Origin: JBCBDX01 sp039822005
GTDB taxonomy: Bacteria > Pseudomonadota > Alphaproteobacteria > Rhizobiales > Rhizobiaceae
Assembly: GCA_039822005.1 (NCBI GenBank)
Contig: JBCBMZ010000001.1
Coordinates: 310,001-374,000 of the forward strand
DNA: 64,000 bases
Reading direction: 5' to 3'
Position 1 is the first letter of the stretch, and each line of letters opens with the position of its first letter. Made by a program: the position numbers and the translations under genes. Positions 42,563 through 50,003 of the stretch are shown piece by piece. The notes beneath the pieces were generated by a model. That model was not told the origin of the DNA. It did no database searches and worked only from the letters and a program-made list of their open reading frames with translations.

Positions 42563-43825
42563 ATGTTCTACCATATGTACGAGTGGAACCACGCCATGAT
42601 GCAGCCTTGGCGCGCTGCAGCAGACGCCACCAGACTGTTTTACCAAAACCCTCTCAATCCGGTTTCGCGGACTAAAGTCGGTCGCACGCTCGCGGCATGG
42701 GCAGAAGTCTTTGAGCGGACCACACGCCGATATGGCAAGCCGCGTTTTGATCTTGATCGTACCGTGATTGATGACCGGGAAGTGCTTGTTAGCGAACAGG
42801 TAGTTTGGGAAAAGCCTTTCTGTAAGCTCTTACACTTTGCACGTGACGTGCACAAACCGCGTCCTAGCGACCCGCGTGTCCTGATCGTCGCGCCCATGTC
42901 CGGCCACTATGCCACGCTCTTGCGGGGCACCGTTGAGCGCTTGCTGCCTGAGGCCAATGTCTACATCACCGACTGGGTTGATGCGCGCAATGTGCCGGTG
43001 ACGGAAGGCAGTTTCGATCTGGATGACTATATCGACTATTTGATCGAGATGCTGGAGCATCTGGGCCCCAACACGCATATAGTTGGCGTTTGCCAGCCCT
43101 CCGTACCGGTTTTGGCGGCTGTGTCTGTGATGGAAGCGCAGAACAACAAAAACGCTCCGGCCTCCATGACTTTAATGGGCGGCCCGATTGATACGCGCCG
43201 AAATCCCACCGCGGTCAACAAGCTGGCGGAAGAAAAGCCCATCGAATGGTTCCGTGATAATGTAATTATGACCGTACCGTTTCCCAATTTGGGTTTTGGG
43301 CGACAAGTCTATCCCGGCTTTTTGCAGTTGACGGGCTTCATGTCCATGAACATGGATCGTCACATGATCGCGCAAAAGGACTTTTTCATGCACTTGGTGC
43401 GCGATGATGGCGATTCGGCTGAAAAGCACCGCGACTTCTACGATGAGTATTTAGCAGTCATGGATTTGACCGCTGAGTTCTACCTCCAGACCATTGAAGT
43501 CGTCTTCATCGAGCATGCCTTCTCAAAAGGCACGATGATGCACCGTCAACACAAGGTGGATCCTGGCGCGATTACGAAAACGGCGATGCTCACCATTGAG
43601 GGTGAGAACGACGACATCACCGGTAAGGGGCAGACAGAAGCCGCCCATGACCTGTGCACCGGTTTGCCACAAGACATGAAGATGCACTATGAGCAACCGC
43701 GCGTCGGCCACTATGGGGTCTTCAACGGATCACGTTTCCGCAAGGAAGTGGCACCGAAGATGCTTGAGTTTATGCACAAGCATCAAACGCGTCCTGGCAA
43801 AGTTAAGTTGAAGGCGGTCGCCTGA
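42563..43825 (+). CDS. phaZ: Intracellular polyhydroxybutyrate depolymerase PhaZ
   Basis: 420 residues from ATG 42563 (MFYHMYEWNHAMMQPWRAA). The alpha/beta hydrolase nucleophile elbow reads GVCQPSVP, with Cys in place of the usual Ser, as in known intracellular PHB depolymerases. GPIDTRRNPT, YPGFLQLTGFM, LTIEGENDDITGKGQT and RVGHYGVFNG (catalytic His) follow. It mobilises stored PHB. The frame is open from 42503, but the extra 20 residues are not family-like. A terminator follows. Confidence 0.92.
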   Translation: MFYHMYEWNHAMMQPWRAAADATRLFYQNPLNPVSRTKVGRTLAAWAEVFERTTRRYGKPRFDLDRTVIDDREVLVSEQVVWEKPFCKLLHFARDVHKPRPSDPRVLIVAPMSGHYATLLRGTVERLLPEANVYITDWVDARNVPVTEGSFDLDDYIDYLIEMLEHLGPNTHIVGVCQPSVPVLAAVSVMEAQNNKNAPASMTLMGGPIDTRRNPTAVNKLAEEKPIEWFRDNVIMTVPFPNLGFGRQVYPGFLQLTGFMSMNMDRHMIAQKDFFMHLVRDDGDSAEKHRDFYDEYLAVMDLTAEFYLQTIEVVFIEHAFSKGTMMHRQHKVDPGAITKTAMLTIEGENDDITGKGQTEAAHDLCTGLPQDMKMHYEQPRVGHYGVFNGSRFRKEVAPKMLEFMHKHQTRPGKVKLKAVA

Positions 43826-43855
43826 CGCCAGACTTTTCTCCCGTCGAAAACTCCG

Positions 43856-43882
43856 ACCGTCCCGCTTTGGGGCGGTTTTTTT
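43856..43882 (+). terminator. Rho-independent terminator after phaZ
   Basis: ACCGTCCC and GGGGCGGT pair with one wobble around GCTTT and are followed by seven T. It lies 30 bp after the phaZ stop. Confidence 0.85.
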
Positions 43883-43901
43883 GTTCACCTCGCTTTTTGC
43901 A

Positions 43902-43916
43902 TTAACCATTCCTTAA
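43902..43916 (+). promoter_or_regulatory. CtrA-type box 1 upstream of BTLCP protease
   Basis: TTAA-CCATTCC-TTAA, followed by C, is an exact TTAA-N7-TTAA match. It starts 95 bp before the proposed ATG 43997. Confidence 0.55.
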
Positions 43917-43948
43917 CCAACATGCTTGCGCTGGCCCACGCTTGATAG

Positions 43949-43963
43949 TTAATTGTTCGTTAA
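43949..43963 (+). promoter_or_regulatory. CtrA-type box 2 upstream of BTLCP protease
   Basis: TTAA-TTGTTCG-TTAA, followed by C, is a second exact match. It begins 47 bp after the start of box 1 and 48 bp before ATG 43997. Two exact sites in one 120-bp promoter region make CtrA control likely. Confidence 0.58.
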
Positions 43964-43996
43964 CTGGTTGGTACGGGCATGGTTCGGGAGTGTGTA

Positions 43997-44596
43997 ATGA
44001 AGCGGGTATTGGCTCATATAGCGGCAATTGCTGCCGGTATCATGGTTGCCACGCCGGTTCATCATGTCCAGGCAAGCTCCATGATCACGGGTGGCCTGAC
44101 GTCGCAACCCATCGGCCACTATGAATTTTGCCAAGTCTATGCCGGTGAGTGCAGCCAGCTGCCTCGCGGATATGAGCCTCTTGCGTTGACAAGAAACCGC
44201 TGGAACACAATCCTAACTGTCAACAGCGCGATTAACATGATCATCGAGCCCCGTAGTGACCTTGATGTTTACGGTAAGGAAGAAGTCTGGACATTCCCCG
44301 ATCATGCGGGTGACTGCGAGGACTATGTGCTTCTAAAGCGTCAGATGCTTATTGACGAGGGCATGCCAGCTTCTGCGCTTCTCATTACCGTTGTGCGCAA
44401 ACCTGATGGCGAGGGCCACGCCGTATTGACCGTGCGCACCGATCGCGGCGACCTGGTACTCGACAATCTGCGCAATGAAGTCATGATGTGGTCTGACACT
44501 GAATATGTTTATTTGAAGCGGCAGTCCGAACGGCATGCGGGCCATTGGGTTGACATTGAAATGCCCGATCCGATCATTGTTGGCACGGTGCGGTAA
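43997..44596 (+). CDS. Transglutaminase-like cysteine peptidase (BTLCP family)
   Basis: 199 residues from ATG 43997, which follows GGGAG. A signal peptide (VLAHIAAIAAGIMVATPVHH) is followed by the catalytic Cys in DHAGDCEDYVLLKR, the His in GEGHAVLTVRTDRG and an Asp in LVLDNLRNEVM, the transglutaminase-fold triad. The family includes LapG-type periplasmic proteases that cleave adhesins, but many members have unknown targets. Two exact CtrA-type boxes sit in the promoter, so expression is probably linked to the cell cycle. Confidence 0.86.
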   Translation: MKRVLAHIAAIAAGIMVATPVHHVQASSMITGGLTSQPIGHYEFCQVYAGECSQLPRGYEPLALTRNRWNTILTVNSAINMIIEPRSDLDVYGKEEVWTFPDHAGDCEDYVLLKRQMLIDEGMPASALLITVVRKPDGEGHAVLTVRTDRGDLVLDNLRNEVMMWSDTEYVYLKRQSERHAGHWVDIEMPDPIIVGTVR

Positions 44597-44662
44597 TTTT
44601 TTCACGCTCCATTGCCTTAACCCCATGCTAGAATGACGCATCAGAGCATTTAGGGGGTTGCA

Positions 44663-45250
44663 ATGGCAGATCTACCACCACCACCGCCGGAACCGATCAA
44701 GGAACCTGAGAGCGGATGGTACTTGGCGCCAATCCGTGAGGTGAAACCAAAATGTGAGGGCCAGCTCACAGAGTATATTTATTCGCTTCTCGGTAATGCG
44801 AAGCTCGATGGCCCGATTGAAACATATCCGAAAGGGAAAGTACCACCGCCAACCCGCAGTCGGGCACAAATTGAAAGCGAGTTAAGTGACAAGGCGGGGC
44901 AGTCAGTCATTTCTCTGAACTATAGCGGCGTGAAATTTTGCCCCGACGGCTGCGTGACTAAAACGCTAAAAACCGAGACGCTAAAAACCGATTTGCCGGT
45001 TTACAGCCATTGGACGGAAGAGTGGCAGGGACAGGACGCCAACGGGAAACCGGCAAAGATAACCGTTCACTATTTGGCGCGCGGCAAGGCAGACGTTGAG
45101 ATCACGATCAAAACGCTGTTGTGCTTACCCTCGCTTGGCGACCCGTTGCCCAAACAATTCTCATTGCCTGCGGCCGATCCGGAAGAAGATTTCCTGATCG
45201 ACGGGTGGACGTTGCCCGAACATCTCAAGCCAGTGCCGAAGAAGAAATAG
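44663..45250 (+). CDS. Protein of unknown function
   Basis: 195 residues with a good start: GGGGG lies six bases before ATG. There is no signal peptide or membrane helix. It begins with a proline run (DLPPPPPEPIKEPE) and contains IREVKPKCEGQLTEYIYSLL, a CPDGC pair and a duplicated KTLKTETLKTDL segment. A C-terminal LIDGWTLPEHLKPVPKKK ends the protein. I recognise no family. It starts 67 bp after the BTLCP gene and may share its transcript. Confidence 0.6.
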   Translation: MADLPPPPPEPIKEPESGWYLAPIREVKPKCEGQLTEYIYSLLGNAKLDGPIETYPKGKVPPPTRSRAQIESELSDKAGQSVISLNYSGVKFCPDGCVTKTLKTETLKTDLPVYSHWTEEWQGQDANGKPAKITVHYLARGKADVEITIKTLLCLPSLGDPLPKQFSLPAADPEEDFLIDGWTLPEHLKPVPKKK

Positions 45251-45258
45251 CCCTGTCG

Positions 45259-46242
45259 CTAAGCCTGCCCGATCAACAGGCCCGCCGCCAACACGAGCAC
45301 GCCACCGAGTACGACTTGGAAGATCGCGCGCGCCCAAGGTGTTTCCATATAGCGGTTCTGGATCCAGGTGATCGCCCAAAGCTCCACGAAGACCACAATG
45401 ATCGCGATAATGGTCGCCGTCCAGAAATGTGGGATCAGATAAGGCAGCGCGTGCCCCAGCCCGCCGATGGTCGTCATGATTCCGGTGGCAAGACCGCGCT
45501 TGATCGGTGAGCCGCGTCCGGAAATCACACCATCATCGGACGCCACTTCCGTAAAGCCCATGGAGATGCCGGCGCCGACGGACGCGGCGAGACCAACGAG
45601 AAACGTGGTCCACGTATCCTGCGTCGCAAACGCCACGGCAAAGATCGGCGCGAGCGTGGAAACCGACCCGTCCATCAAACCCGCAAGGCCCGGCTGCACA
45701 TAGGTGAGGATGAACTGGCGGCGCTCGGCCATTTCCTCATCATCTTTTACATCGTCCGGCGTGTGCTTGGCTTCCAGATCCTTGGCCGTCGCCTCATGGC
45801 CGGCTTCTGCAATCGCCAGCTGGCCCAAAAGTTCGCGCGTATCGGCATTGGTTACCTGACCGGCAGCGCGCAGGTAAAACCGGTGCGCTTGGCGCTCCAT
45901 CTCGGCGGCCTGCTCGCGGATTTTTTCCACGCCCTGCGTTTTCACAAGCCAGTCCGGCTTGCGCTCATAATAGCCGCGCACATGTTCACGCCGGATCAGC
46001 GGAATATTATCGCCGAACCGCTCCTTGTGCATGGTGATCAGGCGCGAGCGGTGCCCGTCCTCTTCCTTGGCCATCTCATCAAAGATTTTCGCAGAGGCCG
46101 GAAACTCCTCACGCAGATTGTCCGCATAAGCCAGATAGATGCGCGCATCATCTTCTTCCGAAGAAATGGCGAGCGCCAATATCTCCTGTTCCGACAGGCT
46201 GGTGAAATCGCGCCGCCTCGACGGCATCAGCGAAAAGACCAT
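45259..46242 (-). CDS. mbfA: Membrane-bound ferritin-like iron exporter MbfA
   Basis: 327 residues. The N-terminal half is an erythrin/rubrerythrin-like di-iron domain with SSEEDDARIYLAYADNLREE, EMAKEEDGHRSRL and EAGHEATAKDLE. The C-terminal half is a VIT1/CCC1-type transporter with PGLAGLMDGSVSTLAPIFAV and SMGFTEVASDDG. This fusion is MbfA of Rhizobiales, an inner-membrane Fe2+ exporter that is a known Irr target. Irr is encoded at 12.06 kb. No clear Irr box was seen in the 144-bp upstream gap. ATG 46227 is an alternative start. It converges on the unknown gene at 44663. Confidence 0.9.
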   Translation of the reverse strand: MVFSLMPSRRRDFTSLSEQEILALAISSEEDDARIYLAYADNLREEFPASAKIFDEMAKEEDGHRSRLITMHKERFGDNIPLIRREHVRGYYERKPDWLVKTQGVEKIREQAAEMERQAHRFYLRAAGQVTNADTRELLGQLAIAEAGHEATAKDLEAKHTPDDVKDDEEMAERRQFILTYVQPGLAGLMDGSVSTLAPIFAVAFATQDTWTTFLVGLAASVGAGISMGFTEVASDDGVISGRGSPIKRGLATGIMTTIGGLGHALPYLIPHFWTATIIAIIVVFVELWAITWIQNRYMETPWARAIFQVVLGGVLVLAAGLLIGQA

Positions 46243-46386
46243 GGGTTCACTTTCTCAGGTTTCCTGTTTCACATAGCGAACTTGTCCCACCGATCAACCG
46301 GCAAATCCTTGATCACGGTCAATGACAATTGGGCGAGCCGAAACCAATCATGTTGACGCGCCACATTATCGCGCCATGATCGACAA

Positions 46387-47235
46387 ATGACGCAAAAACG
46401 CGACACGATCATGGACCGTATCGGTCACTGGATGGCGACGCGGCTGGAGGCCGAAACCTCGGGCTACAAACCCTATACGCCCTCGGATCCGCAAACGCTC
46501 TACCGCACGCTGCTGCCCGGTGATGTGCTGCTGGTGGAGGGCAACCGCAAGGTGTCTTCCGCCATCAAATATCTGACCCAAAGCACGTGGAGCCATGCCG
46601 CGCTCTATGTGGGCGATGAAATCGATGAGGTGACGAATGACGGCCACCGCAATCGTCTCATTGAGGTCAATCTCGGCACCGGTTGCACCGCCGAGCCGCT
46701 GGAAAAATATGAGACCTACAACACGCGCATCTGCCGCCCCAAAGGTCTGACACCGGAAGACCAGCGCAAGGTGATCGACTATGCCAAAAGCCAAATTGGC
46801 ATCAAATATGACAATAAAAACATTATCGACATGCTGCGCTATTTTTTCCCGACACCCCCGGTCCCGGTGCGCTGGCGCCGCCGCATGATCCAGTTTGGCT
46901 CGGGCGACCCCACCCGCGCGATTTGTTCCACCATGATCGCCAAAGCCTTCCAGACCGTGCGCTATCCCATATTGCCTGAGATCACCCGCGCGCCGGGCCG
47001 CACACGCGCGATTTCCAGCTATTCACGCCGCGAGATTTTGCACATCCGGCACTTTTCGCTTTTCACCCCGCGCGACTTTGACCTGTCGCCCTATTTCGAG
47101 ATCGTCAAACCAACGCTCGCTTACGGCTTTGACTATAAAAAACTGGTCTGGGCAAAGGCGCAAAAAAGCCCGCAAGGCGACGCTGCGCCAGAGCTCTTGC
47201 TGCCCGAGGCGGAACCGGTCGGATTAAAAGGGTAG
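46387..47235 (+). CDS. YiiX-like permuted papain-fold hydrolase (NlpC/P60 superfamily)
   Basis: 282 residues. LLPGDVLLVEGNRKVSSAIK and STWSHAALYVGDEI give the His of the permuted NlpC/P60 fold. RAICSTMIAKAFQTV gives the Cys nucleophile, placed after the His as in YiiX/YebB proteins. These are amide- or ester-cleaving enzymes of uncertain substrate. ATG 46411 is an alternative start. No signal peptide is seen. The gene is divergent from mbfA and its C-terminal tail (about 25 residues) is low in conservation. Confidence 0.75.
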   Translation: MTQKRDTIMDRIGHWMATRLEAETSGYKPYTPSDPQTLYRTLLPGDVLLVEGNRKVSSAIKYLTQSTWSHAALYVGDEIDEVTNDGHRNRLIEVNLGTGCTAEPLEKYETYNTRICRPKGLTPEDQRKVIDYAKSQIGIKYDNKNIIDMLRYFFPTPPVPVRWRRRMIQFGSGDPTRAICSTMIAKAFQTVRYPILPEITRAPGRTRAISSYSRREILHIRHFSLFTPRDFDLSPYFEIVKPTLAYGFDYKKLVWAKAQKSPQGDAAPELLLPEAEPVGLKG

Positions 47236-47331
47236 GGGTTAGTGCCGCAAAGTTTCCATAATTCAGATTGCGCCTGTAAATTACAGCCGCATACTGTTGA
47301 CGAGGGCCTGCTGCGTCTCTAAGATTGTGCT

Positions 47332-47898
47332 ATGAACAAAGTAAAATCGCTTCTTTTGGCTCAGGAAAACAAGGTGTCGGACCTCGAAAGAGAGTTGGCT
47401 AGCGAGCGTAGTCGTTTGGAGGGGATGCGCTTGGTCGCTCAAGAGTTCGACGACGTCTCGGAAATTGCTACAGATAATAGTGAGGCCGCGCCCAAGCGGA
47501 GAATGAGGCTTGGGTCGAAAAAGCGTGTTGTCTACAGTTTGGTTGATGGCGGGAACGAAACAGTAGAGTCTTTGTGTGAACGATTGTCTTCGTCAGATAT
47601 TGATCCGCGATATGTGAGAGATGTTGTGAGGGTTGCGATTAATGAAGGTGATATGTTGGGCAATCTAGACGACAGATTCATCATGTCTGATTTTGGTAAA
47701 GAGCTTTTGGAGAGCGCTCCATTACCGAGAGATTGGCAGAATTATAGCCATCTTGTTGATGGTCAGCACCAAATGTCGAAAAATAAAGCCTCTTCTACAG
47801 AAGTAGAAGAGGCTTTGAGAGTCACCGAAGATGCTCCAACATCTTCAGAAGAGAACTCGGCTGTAAGACCACCTTGGTGGGTTGACAGCTCGAGTTGA
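47332..47898 (+). CDS. Protein of unknown function, atypical base composition
   Basis: 188 residues. The first 35 residues are charged and heptad-like (coiled coil), and a middle segment, VVYSLVDGGNETVESLCERL with VVRVAINEGDMLGNLDDRFI, suggests a winged-helix-like fold. I recognise no family. Codon use is more A+T-rich than the mbfA and lepA genes around it, a possible sign of transfer. The last third of the reading frame contains two perfect inverted repeats, one of which looks like a minus-strand terminator. Confidence 0.6.
   Translation: MNKVKSLLLAQENKVSDLERELASERSRLEGMRLVAQEFDDVSEIATDNSEAAPKRRMRLGSKKRVVYSLVDGGNETVESLCERLSSSDIDPRYVRDVVRVAINEGDMLGNLDDRFIMSDFGKELLESAPLPRDWQNYSHLVDGQHQMSKNKASSTEVEEALRVTEDAPTSSEENSAVRPPWWVDSSS
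47779..47816 (-). terminator. Minus-strand terminator-like hairpin inside a reading frame
   Basis: Arms AAAGCCTCTTCTAC (47785-47798) and GTAGAAGAGGCTTT (47803-47816) are a perfect 14-bp inverted repeat with a 4-base loop. On the minus strand it is followed by ATTTTT, and on the plus strand there is no T-run. It lies in the coding sequence 47332-47898. Confidence 0.6.
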
Positions 47899-48052
47899 AT
47901 TCCGCGCAAAACGGACCCAACGGCGGAGAGGGTCTCTCCGTCAGTCTAGGAGCACTAATGCCCATAGACACCTCACAGTTATAGTTTGCAGATATCCAAA
48001 CTATAACAGTCAGCCCCACTGGGGGTATGATCAAGCTGGAGACGTCCAGCTT
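47827..48052. repeat. Cluster of five further inverted repeats
   Basis: In order: GAAGATG/CATCTTC (47827-47846), CGGAGAG/CTCTCCG (47924-47940), GTTATAGTTT/AAACTATAAC (47978-48007, 10-bp arms 10 bp apart), CCCC/GGGG (48014-48024) and AAGCTGGA/TCCAGCTT (48033-48052). All arms are perfect. The 30-bp palindrome has the geometry of a dimeric operator. The set could equally be one structured minus-strand RNA ending at the terminator at 47779-47816. Confidence 0.6.
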
Positions 48053-48079
48053 GGTCGCCACTTTTGCGTTTATTATAAT
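48051..48079 (+). promoter_or_regulatory. Probable housekeeping promoter of lepA
   Basis: TTGGTC at 48051-48056, a 17-bp spacer and a perfect TATAAT at 48074-48079 lie 116 bp before the lepA start. The sequence ATTATAAT also gives TATAAT on the minus strand (48072-48077), so a divergent start is possible. The -35 overlaps an 8-bp hairpin. Confidence 0.5.
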
Positions 48080-48194
48080 TGGCAGAATCTGTCACGAAAA
48101 ATATATATTTTGAGTGTTCGTACAGCTTCTCACACCCCACCCTGCGCCAAAATCTCCGCTTTCGGTTGCCGCAATTCCCGCCTATATGCGGAAC

Positions 48195-50003
48195 ATGTCT
48201 GAAACACCACTTTCCAACATCCGCAATTTTTCCATCGTCGCGCATATCGACCATGGCAAATCCACGCTCGCCGACCGGCTGATCCAGATGACAGGCTCTT
48301 TGGAAGAGCGCGAGATGAAGGATCAGGTGCTTGACGCGATGGACATTGAGCGCGAGCGCGGCATCACCATCAAGGCCAACACGGTGCGCCTGGAATATGA
48401 CGCGCAAGACGGCCAGCACTATGTGCTGAACCTGATCGACACGCCCGGCCATGTGGATTTCGCCTACGAGGTTTCCCGCTCGCTCGCCGCCTGTGAAGGT
48501 TCGCTTCTGGTGGTCGATGCGTCGCAAGGCGTGGAGGCGCAAACGCTCGCTAACGTCTATCAGGCGATCGACAATGACCATGAGATCGTGCCCGTCCTCA
48601 ACAAGGTGGATTTGCCCGCCGCCGACATTGAGCGCGTCTCGGAGCAGATCGAGGAAGTGATCGGCATCGATGCGTCCGAGGCGGTGCAGATTTCCGCCAA
48701 AACCGGACTTGGCGTCAAGAACGTTCTGGAAGCCATCGTGGAGCGCCTGCCCGCCCCCGCCGGAGGCGACCGCACTGCGCCGCTGAAAGCACTGCTGGTT
48801 GACAGCTGGTATGATGCCTATCTCGGCGTCGTCGTCTTGGTGCGCATCATCGATGGCACCATGAAGCGCGGCCAGACCATCCGCATGATGGGCACGGGCG
48901 CCAAATATCCGGTCGACCGTGTCGGCGTGCTCACGCCCAAGCTTGTGGTCGTGCCGGAACTCGGCCCCGGCGAACTCGGCGTCTTTACGGCGTCGATCAA
49001 GGAGGTGGCCGACACCCGCGTCGGTGACACGATCACCGAGGACAAAAAGCCGACCGCCGACATGCTGCCGGGCTTCAAGCCGGCCCAACCGGTGGTCTTC
49101 TGTGGCCTGTTCCCGGTCGATGCCGATGATTTTGAGGATCTGCGCGCGGCCATGGGCAAATTGCGCCTCAATGATGCGAGCTTCTCGTTTGAGATGGAAA
49201 CATCCGCTGCGCTCGGCTTCGGCTTCCGCTGCGGGTTCTTGGGGCTATTGCATCTGGAGATCGTGCAGGAACGCCTGAGCCGCGAGTTCAATCTGGAGCT
49301 CATCGCCACCGCGCCGTCCGTGGTCTACAAGATGAACCTGACCGACGGCACGTCGATTGACATGCATAATCCGGCAGACATGCCAGACATTGTGAAAATC
49401 CGCGACATTGAAGAGCCGTGGATCAAAGCCTCCATCATGACGCCGGATGATTATCTGGGCGCGATATTGCAGCTGTGCCAAGAGCGCCGCGGCATCCAGA
49501 CCGGGCTTTCCTATGTCGGCACCCGCGCGCTGGTGGAATATGAACTGCCGCTCAACGAGGTGGTGTTTGATTTTTACGACCGGCTAAAGAGCATCTCCAA
49601 GGGCTATGCGTCCTTTGACTATACGATTGCCGATTACCGCGAGGGTGATCTGGTGAAGATGTCGATCCTGGTCAATGACGAACCGGTCGATGCGCTCTCC
49701 ATTTTGGTGCACCGCTCAGCGTCGGAAAAGCGCGGGCGGCAAATGTGCGAGAAGCTGAAAGATCTGATCCCGCGCCACATGTTCAAAATCCCGATCCAGG
49801 CCGCGATCGGGGGAAAAGTCATTGCGCGCGAAACCATCTCGGCGATGCGCAAGGATGTGACGGCCAAATGCTATGGCGGCGATGCCACGCGTAAACGCAA
49901 GCTCCTCGACAAGCAAAAAGAGGGCAAAAAGAAAATGCGCCAATTCGGCCGCGTGGAAATCCCGCAGGAAGCGTTTATTCAAGTGCTGAAGGTGGATTCC
50001 TAG
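48195..50003 (+). CDS. lepA: Translation elongation factor 4 (LepA/EF4)
   Basis: 602 residues from ATG 48195 (MSETPLSNIRNFSIVAHIDH). GTPase motifs are AHIDHGKST (G1), ERGITI (G2), DTPGHVDF (G3) and NKVDLP (G4). The LepA-specific C-terminal domain ends in GKKKMRQFGRVEIPQEAFIQ. LepA back-translocates ribosomes or aids 30S biogenesis. The frame is open from 48114, but the family start is 48195 or 48186. Its stop shares a CTAG with the convergent pentapeptide-repeat gene. Confidence 0.97.
   Translation: MSETPLSNIRNFSIVAHIDHGKSTLADRLIQMTGSLEEREMKDQVLDAMDIERERGITIKANTVRLEYDAQDGQHYVLNLIDTPGHVDFAYEVSRSLAACEGSLLVVDASQGVEAQTLANVYQAIDNDHEIVPVLNKVDLPAADIERVSEQIEEVIGIDASEAVQISAKTGLGVKNVLEAIVERLPAPAGGDRTAPLKALLVDSWYDAYLGVVVLVRIIDGTMKRGQTIRMMGTGAKYPVDRVGVLTPKLVVVPELGPGELGVFTASIKEVADTRVGDTITEDKKPTADMLPGFKPAQPVVFCGLFPVDADDFEDLRAAMGKLRLNDASFSFEMETSAALGFGFRCGFLGLLHLEIVQERLSREFNLELIATAPSVVYKMNLTDGTSIDMHNPADMPDIVKIRDIEEPWIKASIMTPDDYLGAILQLCQERRGIQTGLSYVGTRALVEYELPLNEVVFDFYDRLKSISKGYASFDYTIADYREGDLVKMSILVNDEPVDALSILVHRSASEKRGRQMCEKLKDLIPRHMFKIPIQAAIGGKVIARETISAMRKDVTAKCYGGDATRKRKLLDKQKEGKKKMRQFGRVEIPQEAFIQVLKVDS

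Noticed and set aside
47979..49088. 369-codon minus-strand frame over lepA
   Set aside because: It is antisense to lepA and rich in His/Asp/Arg as expected from a shadow frame.
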